A DNA stretch of 64,000 bases from Fen-1258 sp964449775 (GTDB lineage Bacteria > Bacteroidota > Ignavibacteria > Ignavibacteriales > Melioribacteraceae): assembly GCA_964449775.1 (NCBI GenBank), contig CAYVBQ010000016.1, forward strand, positions 1 to 64,000. The letters run 5' to 3'. Below, piece after piece: positions 8,126-16,302 of this stretch. How positions within the stretch are numbered: position 1 is the first letter of the stretch; every line of letters begins with the position of its first letter. The notes under the pieces were generated by a model. That model had not been told where the DNA came from, did no database searches, and saw nothing but the letters and a program-made list of their open reading frames with translations. The position numbers and the translations under genes are program-made.

Positions 8126-8138
8126 AAGGACTACTAAA

Positions 8139-8759
8139 ATGAAAAATAAAATTATCAAATCAGTAACATTATTAATATTCGTAGTTGTTTCTTCTATTTA
8201 CCTTAGTGGCTGCATGATGGCTGGAATGGGAATGATGCACGGCGGCGGTAACAACGGAATGGATATGGATAATTACAACAATAATAAGTTGATCATCAAA
8301 GAATATAACACAGACGATTACAAAATTACTGCCGAGTTTCCTTCGAGTATTAAGGGTAATACTGATATTTGCAGAATAAAAATCTTCGATAAAAATGCGA
8401 GCGCCGTTCTAACAGACGCGGAAGTTAATCTCGAAGTATTAAGTGAAAATACTGAAGAGCATGGTAATCATCCCCATGAACAGTCTTCTTTTAAAATTTC
8501 GCACACAAGATTTGAGAATGGTTATCTTGTCTTCGCCCCAAATATTGGGTCTACTGGCAGCTTCCGATTAACATTTTCTATTGAGAGAATAAAGACAACT
8601 ATTTTGAGCGATCCAATTAAAATTGAACACTTGACAGAAAATAATTCGGGAATGAATAATACTCACTCCCATTCCGGTTCCGAAAGTGTTTTCTCCTCAC
8701 CGCTTTTCTATGTTGGTGCAGCGGCAATGGCTGTGATGATGATTTTTGTGATAAGATAG
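8139..8759 (+). CDS. Lipoprotein with C-terminal membrane anchor, metal-cluster associated
   Basis: The frame is open back to 8046, inside the kinase gene. The ATG at 8139 is chosen because AAAAGGACTACTAAA precedes it and it starts a lipoprotein signal ending in YLSGC. The mature region opens with a Met/Gly/His stretch (MMAGMGMMHGGGNNGMDMD). A beta-rich domain of about 110 residues follows (AEFPSSIKGNTDICRIKIFD), similar in feel to YtkA/FixH-like domains. Then comes a His-rich loop (NNTHSHSGSESV) and a final membrane helix. Both ends therefore appear membrane-attached. Function unknown; metal binding is plausible. Confidence 0.7.
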   Translation: MKNKIIKSVTLLIFVVVSSIYLSGCMMAGMGMMHGGGNNGMDMDNYNNNKLIIKEYNTDDYKITAEFPSSIKGNTDICRIKIFDKNASAVLTDAEVNLEVLSENTEEHGNHPHEQSSFKISHTRFENGYLVFAPNIGSTGSFRLTFSIERIKTTILSDPIKIEHLTENNSGMNNTHSHSGSESVFSSPLFYVGAAAMAVMMIFVIR

Positions 8760-8867
8760 AGCGATACTGACCGCTTAATAAAGAAATTTTAGTTAAAGGA
8801 ATGCAAAAGCTATTTTTTTTTAGCAGCAATTAATTAGATTTTATCCGGAAATAATAGAGGTTCTTAA

Positions 8868-11348
8868 GTGCAAATAATTAATTCAATAAAAGAGAAAAAG
8901 AATGTAACTCGAGTTTCTTTGGCGATTACTGCCGCTATTTTTTTATTAATAACCGGCTCATTTTTTAATCCCTTAAACAGATTTACAACCAACTCTTTTA
9001 TTAGGCTGTCTGGAGAAGCCCGCCTCGATTCCAATATTGTTATTGTTCATATTACGGAAAACGACATTCAGAAATTTGGCGGCTGGCCATTAAGACGAAG
9101 TTATTATGCTTTACTCATTAAACAGTTAACAAAACTACAAGCAAAGAAAATTGGCATAGAAGTTTTACTGGCTGCAAATTCAGATAACCAATCGTTATAT
9201 GATGATCTATTAAACGCAGAGATAAAAGAAAGCGGTAAAGTTGTTGTTTCATCTATCATTGTAGAGAATAGGAGCATTAATAACGCTGCTGTCAGAGATT
9301 CAATAATTTTTTCACAACCTAAATTAAAAATTCCTTCCGTTGCATCCGGACACATAAACTATATACTTGATAACGGGATTCTGGTTCCGGCAATTTTAGG
9401 GACTGACACATTACATGAAAAAGCTTTTTCAGTTGCATTAGCCGACCTCAAAGATGTTGGCATTCAACAAATGAAAATAAACTTTTATAGCTCATGGAAA
9501 AGATTCGAGAACTATTCTATGCTCGATTTTTTTAAAATGGCAGAAGACGACGATCCAATACTGCAAGATATAAAAGGGAAAATTGTTTTGATTGGTGTAA
9601 GTGATCCATCAATTGCAAAAACAATTTCAACGCCTTTCGATAACGAATTACCCGGAGTCGCACTTCACGCATTCGCTCTGGATAATATTTTAACCCATCG
9701 TTCAATCAACGAAAAATTTTCTTCTCTTTTTACCGGAACGTTTTTTCTAATCCTTATAATATTAATTGTAGTTAAAACGCTGTTTCCTTTTTATAAAATT
9801 CTAACGATACTGCTCATATTTTTTACTTTTGTTTCTTTCTTGCTTTTTTCACTATTCAACATAGAAATTAATTATTCGTTCATCATTTTACCGATCTTCA
9901 TCTTATTCTTTACCGAATTCGGATTCATTCTCTTTGAGAACAAACGCGAACTATCAAGAACATTTAGCGAATCTGAACTTCTAAAAAAAGCTTTGTATGC
10001 CAAAGAAACAGAGCTGGAAAATCTTCAGCGCGAACTCAAATCGAGTGCGGTATCTTTTCAAGATGAGTTGACGGCTAAAATAATTTTGTTAAAAGAAGAA
10101 GTGTCGCGTCTTAAAAAAAGTAATGAGGATAACGAACCGAAGCAACAAGTATTTAATGAAACGGAAATAACAAACTTTGAAGGGATCATATACAAAAGTG
10201 CAGTTATTAACAATATTGTAACTATGATTAAAAAAATTTCCGAAACTGATGCAACCGTATTAATTCTTGGAGAAAGCGGCAGCGGCAAGGAACTTGTTGC
10301 GCGTGCCATTCATAATTTAAGCGGCAGAAAAAACAATAATTTTGTTGCAGTTAATTGCGCCGCTTTGCCGGAATCACTTTTGGAAAGCGAACTCTTCGGA
10401 CATGTAAAGGGCGCTTTTACCAATGCAGTGGCAGATAAAAAAGGAAGATTTGAACTTGCCGATGACGGAACAATTTTTTTAGATGAAATCGGCGAAACAT
10501 CCGAAAATTTTCAAGTAAAACTCCTTAGAGTTATTCAATTCGGTGATTTTGAAAAAGTCGGATCGTCTAATACTAAGCACTTAAATCTTCGAATTATTGC
10601 AGCAACAAATAAAAAAATTGAGATGCTTGTAAACCAAAAGAAATTTAGAGAAGATTTATACTACCGACTAAACGTAATTAAAATACAACTCCCCTCGCTT
10701 AAAGAAAGAAAGGAAGATATTGAACCAATAGCCCTTCACTTTGCAAAACGCGAGGACCCCGATATGAAATTATCAAAAGGTGTTTTGGAAAGCCTGATAA
10801 ATAATGATTGGAAAGGAAATGTTAGAGAACTTGAATCAATTATCAAACGCGCAATTATTTTTGCTAATGCCAATAATAGAAAGATCGTATATATCGAAGA
10901 CCTTCCGGAGGAATGCCGCAAATTAGATCGAACAAAAATTGAAGACATTATTCTTCAGTCGCTTCGTAAAAAAACTTTTTCGCATTCTTCAATAAATGAA
11001 ACGGCTAAAGAACTTGGTAACTTGAGCAGAACATTAGTTTCTGAAAACCTAAGAGGAATCTTTTTCAGATCATTCGTCTATAGCACTTTTAATTTGGAAG
11101 CGTCGGTTAAAGAAATTGCAGCAACCGAAGAAAAGGAAATTTTAGAAAGAATAAATTCAAAATGCGCTGCTTATCTCGAAAACATCAGAAAAGATCTGTC
11201 CGGCTCCAGATCCGATTCCTTTGATGAAATAAAAGTTCGCTTTAATTCTAAATACAAAAATTTGCCTATAAAATATCATCCCTATCTTGATCAAACAATA
11301 CGCTTTTTGATAGGTAATCTGCCTGGAAACCATTTACCAGGCAAATGA
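8868..11348 (+). CDS. CHASE2 - AAA+ sigma54-interaction transcriptional activator
   Basis: This 826-residue protein starts at a GTG. An N-terminal membrane helix is followed by a CHASE2 extracytoplasmic sensor (about 45-280, VIVHITENDIQKFGGWPLRR), three membrane helices (288-355), a coiled coil (360-420) and a sigma54-activator ATPase (about 435-670). Visible motifs are Walker A GESGSGKE (468-475), Walker B GTIFLDEI (534-541) and the sigma54-contact loop, which reads GAFTNA rather than GAFTGA (515-520). The C-terminus has an HTH-like segment and a long extra helical domain. A sigma54-type promoter lies just downstream, so it likely controls the next operon. A membrane-bound sensor fused directly to the activator needs no separate kinase. 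Confidence 0.85.
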   Translation: MQIINSIKEKKNVTRVSLAITAAIFLLITGSFFNPLNRFTTNSFIRLSGEARLDSNIVIVHITENDIQKFGGWPLRRSYYALLIKQLTKLQAKKIGIEVLLAANSDNQSLYDDLLNAEIKESGKVVVSSIIVENRSINNAAVRDSIIFSQPKLKIPSVASGHINYILDNGILVPAILGTDTLHEKAFSVALADLKDVGIQQMKINFYSSWKRFENYSMLDFFKMAEDDDPILQDIKGKIVLIGVSDPSIAKTISTPFDNELPGVALHAFALDNILTHRSINEKFSSLFTGTFFLILIILIVVKTLFPFYKILTILLIFFTFVSFLLFSLFNIEINYSFIILPIFILFFTEFGFILFENKRELSRTFSESELLKKALYAKETELENLQRELKSSAVSFQDELTAKIILLKEEVSRLKKSNEDNEPKQQVFNETEITNFEGIIYKSAVINNIVTMIKKISETDATVLILGESGSGKELVARAIHNLSGRKNNNFVAVNCAALPESLLESELFGHVKGAFTNAVADKKGRFELADDGTIFLDEIGETSENFQVKLLRVIQFGDFEKVGSSNTKHLNLRIIAATNKKIEMLVNQKKFREDLYYRLNVIKIQLPSLKERKEDIEPIALHFAKREDPDMKLSKGVLESLINNDWKGNVRELESIIKRAIIFANANNRKIVYIEDLPEECRKLDRTKIEDIILQSLRKKTFSHSSINETAKELGNLSRTLVSENLRGIFFRSFVYSTFNLEASVKEIAATEEKEILERINSKCAAYLENIRKDLSGSRSDSFDEIKVRFNSKYKNLPIKYHPYLDQTIRFLIGNLPGNHLPGK

Positions 11349-11415
11349 ATCTAATTCTCATGCAAATTATTACAGTGGTAACAGCGATTTAAACAAAAAA
11401 ATGAGGATAATGGTT

Positions 11416-11433
11416 TTGGCACATAAACTGCTT
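11416..11433 (+). promoter_or_regulatory. Sigma54 (-24/-12) promoter
   Basis: TTGGCACATAAACTGCTT carries the full TTGGCAC -24 box and a TGCT -12 box, with GG (11418-11419) and GC (11430-11431) exactly 10 bases apart. It lies in the noncoding gap directly after the sigma54-type activator gene and 65 bp before the ATG of the lipoprotein gene at 11498. This is the best regulatory match to the adjacent AAA+ activator in the window. Confidence 0.7.
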
Positions 11434-11497
11434 CTCCATACTGACATTCTTAAAGTCAGAAATTATTTTTAACACTCAAATATCATTGGAGGAAACA

Positions 11498-12619
11498 ATG
11501 AAACGAACAAAATCTCTTATTCTCTCACTTTTCCCGGTATTTCTCTTTTTGTTTATTGCTGCGGCGTGCCAGGACCAAAGCAATTTAGTAAATCCGGAAA
11601 ACAGCAGCTTAAATACAACTTTAAAGAAAATTGCAGATAACGACGAATCAATACGATCCTTCGAGCCAAACTACAACGAAGGCGAAGCACTGCAACTCTT
11701 TAAGGGATTAGCAAAAGAAATTTACCCGGTTAAAATAGGGCAGCGACTCAAAATCGTCAGCAGCGATTTTCTTGAGGTTTCAAAGACAGATGCCGAAGCT
11801 CTATACCAACTGACACAAGTATTTGAAGGCGACTTGTTAATCTATGCTACAGGAACTCCTCCAGCACAAGGTCAGCCGCAAACAACAAAACTTTATACTA
11901 AACCAATTAAAACGACTGTTACCAGATTTATTAAATATGCAAAAGTAAATAACACCGGTGACGATAAAGTTGACTGGAAAATAATAGCTGTATCTTTGCC
12001 TCAAGGCGGAACTGCCGCACCTAAAGTGAATATTGTAAAAGTTAAATTGGAAACTACCGATGGAAAAGTTGTTGAGATAACAAATCCAAACCAGTATTTC
12101 TTTGAACTTGGAAGAAATAACGGAATAGGAAATAACGGCAATGGCATGATGAGCGGCGGCAATGGTATGCATGGCAATAGAGGAGGCATGATGGGCGGTT
12201 TTGGAACCGGCTCGCTTATGTCTTTCACCGCAAGACAACAAGTTAAAATCACTGTCACTGTTGAGAGCGAATATACTGATGAAGACTTTATAACTCTTAC
12301 CTACGGCGCTACAATGATGAGCGGAGCCGGTAATGGAATGATGAATAACGGCAGTGGTATGATGAACGGTAATTCAATGAGTATCGGAAATAATTTTGCC
12401 GGCTTTAATACAGGCAACAGACTAAAAGAAAAATTTGACATTAAGGATGTTAAACAAGTTAATGGAAAATACGTACGCACTTACGAAAAACTCTGGTCGG
12501 CAAATTTTAACATGGGATTTATGCATGCAGTTATTAACGCAGCGCCTAAAACTTCCATCTTTGATGATACAGCCCTAGCAGAAGAAAATACCTGGGGAAT
12601 TCCTTATTCAGTAAAATAA
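11498..12619 (+). CDS. Hypothetical lipoprotein with Gly/Met/Asn-rich segments
   Basis: The ATG at 11498 follows ATTGGAGGAAAC, an excellent ribosome-binding site, and starts a 373-residue lipoprotein (signal ending FIAAACQDQ). I do not recognise a family. The middle contains two low-complexity Gly/Met/Asn blocks (GNGNGMMSGGNGMHGNRGGM and a second near residue 290) inside an otherwise beta-rich protein. It is the first gene after the sigma54-type promoter, so it probably heads an induced operon running to 17826. The Met-rich blocks echo other proteins in this cluster and suggest metal or envelope-stress functions (inference). Confidence 0.7.
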   Translation: MKRTKSLILSLFPVFLFLFIAAACQDQSNLVNPENSSLNTTLKKIADNDESIRSFEPNYNEGEALQLFKGLAKEIYPVKIGQRLKIVSSDFLEVSKTDAEALYQLTQVFEGDLLIYATGTPPAQGQPQTTKLYTKPIKTTVTRFIKYAKVNNTGDDKVDWKIIAVSLPQGGTAAPKVNIVKVKLETTDGKVVEITNPNQYFFELGRNNGIGNNGNGMMSGGNGMHGNRGGMMGGFGTGSLMSFTARQQVKITVTVESEYTDEDFITLTYGATMMSGAGNGMMNNGSGMMNGNSMSIGNNFAGFNTGNRLKEKFDIKDVKQVNGKYVRTYEKLWSANFNMGFMHAVINAAPKTSIFDDTALAEENTWGIPYSVK

Positions 12620-12629
12620 ATAACTTAAT

Positions 12630-12654
12630 GTGAGCGGAGAATCTTTCCGCTCAC
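12630..12654 (+). terminator. Hairpin after the first gene of the sigma54 operon
   Basis: GTGAGCGGA pairs perfectly with TCCGCTCAC across a 7-base loop, 10 bp after the lipoprotein stop codon and followed by ATTTATAAG. The U-run is weak, so it may cause partial termination or protect the upstream message rather than fully stop transcription into 12679. Confidence 0.5.
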
Positions 12655-12678
12655 TATTTATAAGACTAAGAATGTAAT

Positions 12679-13599
12679 ATGAAAACAGCAATAAAATATT
12701 TCTCAATAATAGCTATTTCCCTTTTAGTTTCTTGTGGAAACCCGGCACCAACCGAGTTGTATGACGACACGGCTTCACAAGATAATAAAGGAATTAAAAT
12801 TGGTACTCCTTCCCCTGGCGGCGGCAGCTATGATTCAACCGGCGTGTCAAATCAATTAATTGATAAAACTACGATCATTAGCGTAAGCGGAATAAAGAAT
12901 AAAAACTATGGATGGTATTCCCCGAATGAATCATATTACGCGCAATTCAACGACAAATCCAAACCGATTATAATTCCTATCGGGAACAAAATTGGGTATA
13001 GAACAAAAGTAATGGGCAATGTTTTTTTCAAAGGAATTCAAGCTCAAATTCAACCATTTGTTTTGACCTATCGAATAAATAATTTATCTAAAGACACACT
13101 TGTTGGTTCAAAATATGTTTTATCATCTTCAATGGTGATGGGACATAACAACAATAATAATTCCGGTTTTCCTTACAATTCTAAAGTCAATTTCAGATTG
13201 GATATTGGTAAAGGCGTACCCATTCAATTCGATATTCCTACACCGCCGGAAATAACTGCAAAGGTAACCTTCTCCGGTTCATTTTCTGCTCAAACAATTC
13301 AGATGGATTTGAACTGGGAAGCAAAAAACATAGGCGATATTGAAGTTACTATTGCAACATTCGCTGAAATGGGGATGGGCACACAAACTATTCCGCGCTT
13401 AAAATTAGTTGGTTCCGATAATGGTAAGATGAAAGTGCCATCCAATTTATTGCAAAGTATTCCATTAGACAAGAATAAAAGTATCCTTGTTACAGTAACC
13501 AGAAGAATGATCAAAGAAATTCCTTTTAACGAGACTATCGGTGATAATTATATTGTTGCACAAAGTATTTACAATATCCAAGTACAAGTTCCAAACTGA
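12679..13599 (+). CDS. Hypothetical lipoprotein
   Basis: This 306-residue protein has a lipoprotein signal ending LLVSCGNPA. The mature part is beta-rich with a Gly/Ser/Thr linker near residue 45 and a short poly-Asn run (GHNNNNNSG). No known motif is seen. It lies 59 bp after the first operon gene, with a hairpin between them. Its last 59 bases overlap the best available start of the next gene, which argues for co-transcription. Function unknown; an outer-membrane or surface component is likely from context. Confidence 0.65.
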   Translation: MKTAIKYFSIIAISLLVSCGNPAPTELYDDTASQDNKGIKIGTPSPGGGSYDSTGVSNQLIDKTTIISVSGIKNKNYGWYSPNESYYAQFNDKSKPIIIPIGNKIGYRTKVMGNVFFKGIQAQIQPFVLTYRINNLSKDTLVGSKYVLSSSMVMGHNNNNNSGFPYNSKVNFRLDIGKGVPIQFDIPTPPEITAKVTFSGSFSAQTIQMDLNWEAKNIGDIEVTIATFAEMGMGTQTIPRLKLVGSDNGKMKVPSNLLQSIPLDKNKSILVTVTRRMIKEIPFNETIGDNYIVAQSIYNIQVQVPN

Positions 13600-15595
13600 T
13601 TTCAAACCGTTAATAATTTTATGGTTTATGGTAATTGGATGGTTTAACACATACGGACAGCAGTCGCTGGATTTATTTAGCAACGCACAACCGAACAATT
13701 CAAAATTCCGGCTTAATTCGTTCGAATCCGATCCGGCTAATTTTTCTCTTGTAAAAGATTGGCAACTTTCCGCATCATTTACCGGAGTTAACAACAAAAA
13801 ATCTTTTTCGACAAACTTATTTTCAATTTCAGTTGGAAAAAGAATTGGAGCAAACTTCCTTTATGCACGCTACACACCCGGTTATTTAAAGGAATTTGTT
13901 TTAAACAGCGGTATTAAGATTCTTGTACGGGATACTATTCCTATCGGTGCGGAATTAAAAACAAAAATTCGATACGAAGAAAAATTCGGATTAGGTTATT
14001 CGTATTCTCTTAATAAAAATATTTCTTTCGGTTTTTCATTTAGATATTTTCAGCAAGAATTCCGTGAAGACCAGCCGAACCCCTTTTTTTCCGATACTCT
14101 TAACTTCATATCAACAAAAACGGTTATTACAAATAATAATTTCTGGCGCGGTGATTTTGGAATTGGTTATAATTTTACCGATAACTTCATGGGTTCACTA
14201 TCATCAATTAATCTGTTGCTTCTAAATGAAAATAAGACCAACGAAATAGCAAAGCGGTTTTCACTTAGAAATGAGAAAGGCGCTTTACTTCAACTAAAGT
14301 ACCAGCCAAATGAAAATCTGTTATTTAATTTCGGATATGAAACCAACAGTTCGTTTATTGGAACATTGGGATTTAGCAGAAACCTTTTAAATGGAAAAAT
14401 ATTTTTCGGCGCTTCCTTTTTCCATGATAAATACCAGAATCCATTTATTGCAGGCATTCAACCCGAAATAAATTTTTCCACTGCCCTCTTTAATATATCA
14501 TTAACCGGTGTTAAATATTTTTCTGATCGAGCTTCTATTAAATCAGTTACGGAATTTGAACAATCCGGAATTTATAACTTGACGAATAATTCTTTTAGTT
14601 ACGATAGGGTTATAATGAATGTTTCTTTAGCTCTCTCTTTTTCAAAGCAGCAGCTTGTTAAATTTCTTGATGTTGAGATCAAAGAAGAAATATTTCCTAC
14701 CCTGTCCGATAAATATTTATACACTCCATTTGCGGTTGCCCGTGTAATTAATTTATCTGAAAAACCGGTAGAGGTTAAGCCCTACAGCTTGATTGCAAAC
14801 TTGAACCCGGAGGCAGTTTTTTCTCCCAGCATCGTTGTTGCTGCAAACGATACCACACTGATTCCCTTTTTCACCATAATTGATTTAGGAAAATTTAAAT
14901 CGCAGCGCAGAGAAATTTCCCAGGCGGATTTTTTCTTATCAACAGAATCCTTTCAAACGGAAGATTTTTTGCAAAAACCGATTCTGATAAATGATATCAA
15001 CAGCTGGGATGGCAAAGTTGCAAATCTTCACTACTTTGTTAAGCGCGATTTTGATTTTTCCAGTTCCTACGCAAAATCAATCCTTCAGAAGTATAAGAGC
15101 GAATTAGAAGAAACATCAACCGAGCTTAAAATATTTGCCCAGACAAAAATTCTTTTTAATGAATTTGTTAAAACCATGGTATATGTTGCCGATCCGCGCT
15201 CTTCAGTGGATCGTGTTCAATTTCCAAATGAAACTTTACAACTAAAAGGCGGCGATTGTGACGACCTAAGTGTTCTTTTAAGTTCATTACTCGAAAGCAT
15301 TGGCATTCAAACTGCATTTGTTGATTATAAAAATGAATCCGGGGTCGGTCATGTTAATCTCCTTGTTAACTCTCAGTTAAAACCGGAACAAAGTAATTTT
15401 ATAACCAATAACGATAAAAAAATTGTAATTCGGAAAAATGGAAGCAATGAAGATGAAATTTGGATTCCTATCGAAGCAACTTTGCTCAAGAGTTTTGATT
15501 CTGCATGGTCGGCTGCTTCTGAAAAGTTTGAAAAAGAAGCTTTAGAAGAATTTGGGCTGGCTAAAAACAATGTAGAAATAATTGATATTAATTAG
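13541..15595 (+). CDS. Large envelope protein with C-terminal transglutaminase-like domain
   Basis: This protein of up to 684 residues has an uncertain start. The GTG at 13541 overlaps the upstream gene by 59 bp, but no later start keeps the hydrophobic export segment (PLIILWFMVIGWF...YGQ). Residues about 50-365 look like an outer-membrane barrel (FLYARYTPGYLKEFVLNSG). The C-terminal 120 residues form a transglutaminase-like fold: Cys573 in GGDCDDLS, His604 in GVGHVNLLV and an acidic residue at 645 in WIPIEAT. Such domains act as cysteine peptidases or cross-linkers. A barrel fused to a transglutaminase-like domain would place this activity at the cell surface or periplasm. Confidence 0.7.
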   Translation: MIIILLHKVFTISKYKFQTDFKPLIILWFMVIGWFNTYGQQSLDLFSNAQPNNSKFRLNSFESDPANFSLVKDWQLSASFTGVNNKKSFSTNLFSISVGKRIGANFLYARYTPGYLKEFVLNSGIKILVRDTIPIGAELKTKIRYEEKFGLGYSYSLNKNISFGFSFRYFQQEFREDQPNPFFSDTLNFISTKTVITNNNFWRGDFGIGYNFTDNFMGSLSSINLLLLNENKTNEIAKRFSLRNEKGALLQLKYQPNENLLFNFGYETNSSFIGTLGFSRNLLNGKIFFGASFFHDKYQNPFIAGIQPEINFSTALFNISLTGVKYFSDRASIKSVTEFEQSGIYNLTNNSFSYDRVIMNVSLALSFSKQQLVKFLDVEIKEEIFPTLSDKYLYTPFAVARVINLSEKPVEVKPYSLIANLNPEAVFSPSIVVAANDTTLIPFFTIIDLGKFKSQRREISQADFFLSTESFQTEDFLQKPILINDINSWDGKVANLHYFVKRDFDFSSSYAKSILQKYKSELEETSTELKIFAQTKILFNEFVKTMVYVADPRSSVDRVQFPNETLQLKGGDCDDLSVLLSSLLESIGIQTAFVDYKNESGVGHVNLLVNSQLKPEQSNFITNNDKKIVIRKNGSNEDEIWIPIEATLLKSFDSAWSAASEKFEKEALEEFGLAKNNVEIIDIN

Positions 15596-15604
15596 AGGTC
15601 TATT

Positions 15605-16291
15605 ATGAAAAGTTTATTAATAGTATTGCTTTTAATTGCAGCAAAATTATTTGCTCAAGAGTTTACAGTAGAAAAAATAAGCGGCGATGTTCAAGCTTTA
15701 ATTGGAGCAAATGAAAAATGGACTGAGATTAAAGCCGGACAAAAATTACTGGGAACTGATTTAATCTCTACAGGAGAAAAATCTTTTCTACAAGTATCGG
15801 ATAGAAACAATCATTTTGTTTTACAGGAAAACTCGGCTTTAAGGTTAAGCAGTTACAAAAAAATGACATTGAACGAACTGCTCCTTGCTTTAGCAACTGA
15901 AGAAATTAGAAACATACCCAAATCTAATAATAACCCATCTACACGAAACACAGCCGTTTACGGTAAAGATGCCGCATCGGTTAAACCCTTGCCGGCTTCA
16001 ATTCGCGATCTTGGTTTTAAAAAACTAAATGGCGCAAAACAGCTTGCGCAAAACGGATTTAAGGAATCTGCTATTGTTGTTGCCAAAGAAACATTCAGAA
16101 AGTATCCGGAAACAAAAACTAAAGTAAAAGATCATCTTTACTTTGTTGATTTGTTAATACAATTGAAACTTTACAGAGAAGCTGAATCTGAATTAATACA
16201 AATCAAAGAACAAACACTAAATGACATTGAAAAAGTATCTGTTGATGCGCGCTCACAAAAAATTAAATCAGAATTAATCAACAAACAATAA
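15605..16291 (+). CDS. Secreted FecR-like domain protein with helical repeats
   Basis: This 228-residue protein has a signal peptide (AKLFAQE). A FecR-like/beta-helix domain follows (about 22-85: EKISGDVQALIGANEKWTEI, GTDLISTGEKSFLQVSD), then a polar linker and a C-terminal helical part with TPR-like spacing (ESAIVVAKETFRKYPETK). FecR-like domains in secreted proteins bind partners or glycan. It is 9 bp after the transglutaminase-like gene and 11 bp before the next one, clearly in the same operon. Confidence 0.75.
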   Translation: MKSLLIVLLLIAAKLFAQEFTVEKISGDVQALIGANEKWTEIKAGQKLLGTDLISTGEKSFLQVSDRNNHFVLQENSALRLSSYKKMTLNELLLALATEEIRNIPKSNNNPSTRNTAVYGKDAASVKPLPASIRDLGFKKLNGAKQLAQNGFKESAIVVAKETFRKYPETKTKVKDHLYFVDLLIQLKLYREAESELIQIKEQTLNDIEKVSVDARSQKIKSELINKQ

Positions 16292-16302
16292 ATAGGCATA
16301 CT

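Noticed and set aside
12001..12258. Minus-strand Pro/Leu-rich frame over the lipoprotein gene
   Set aside because: It mirrors the Gly/Met/Asn low-complexity codons of the plus-strand gene and has no ribosome-binding site.
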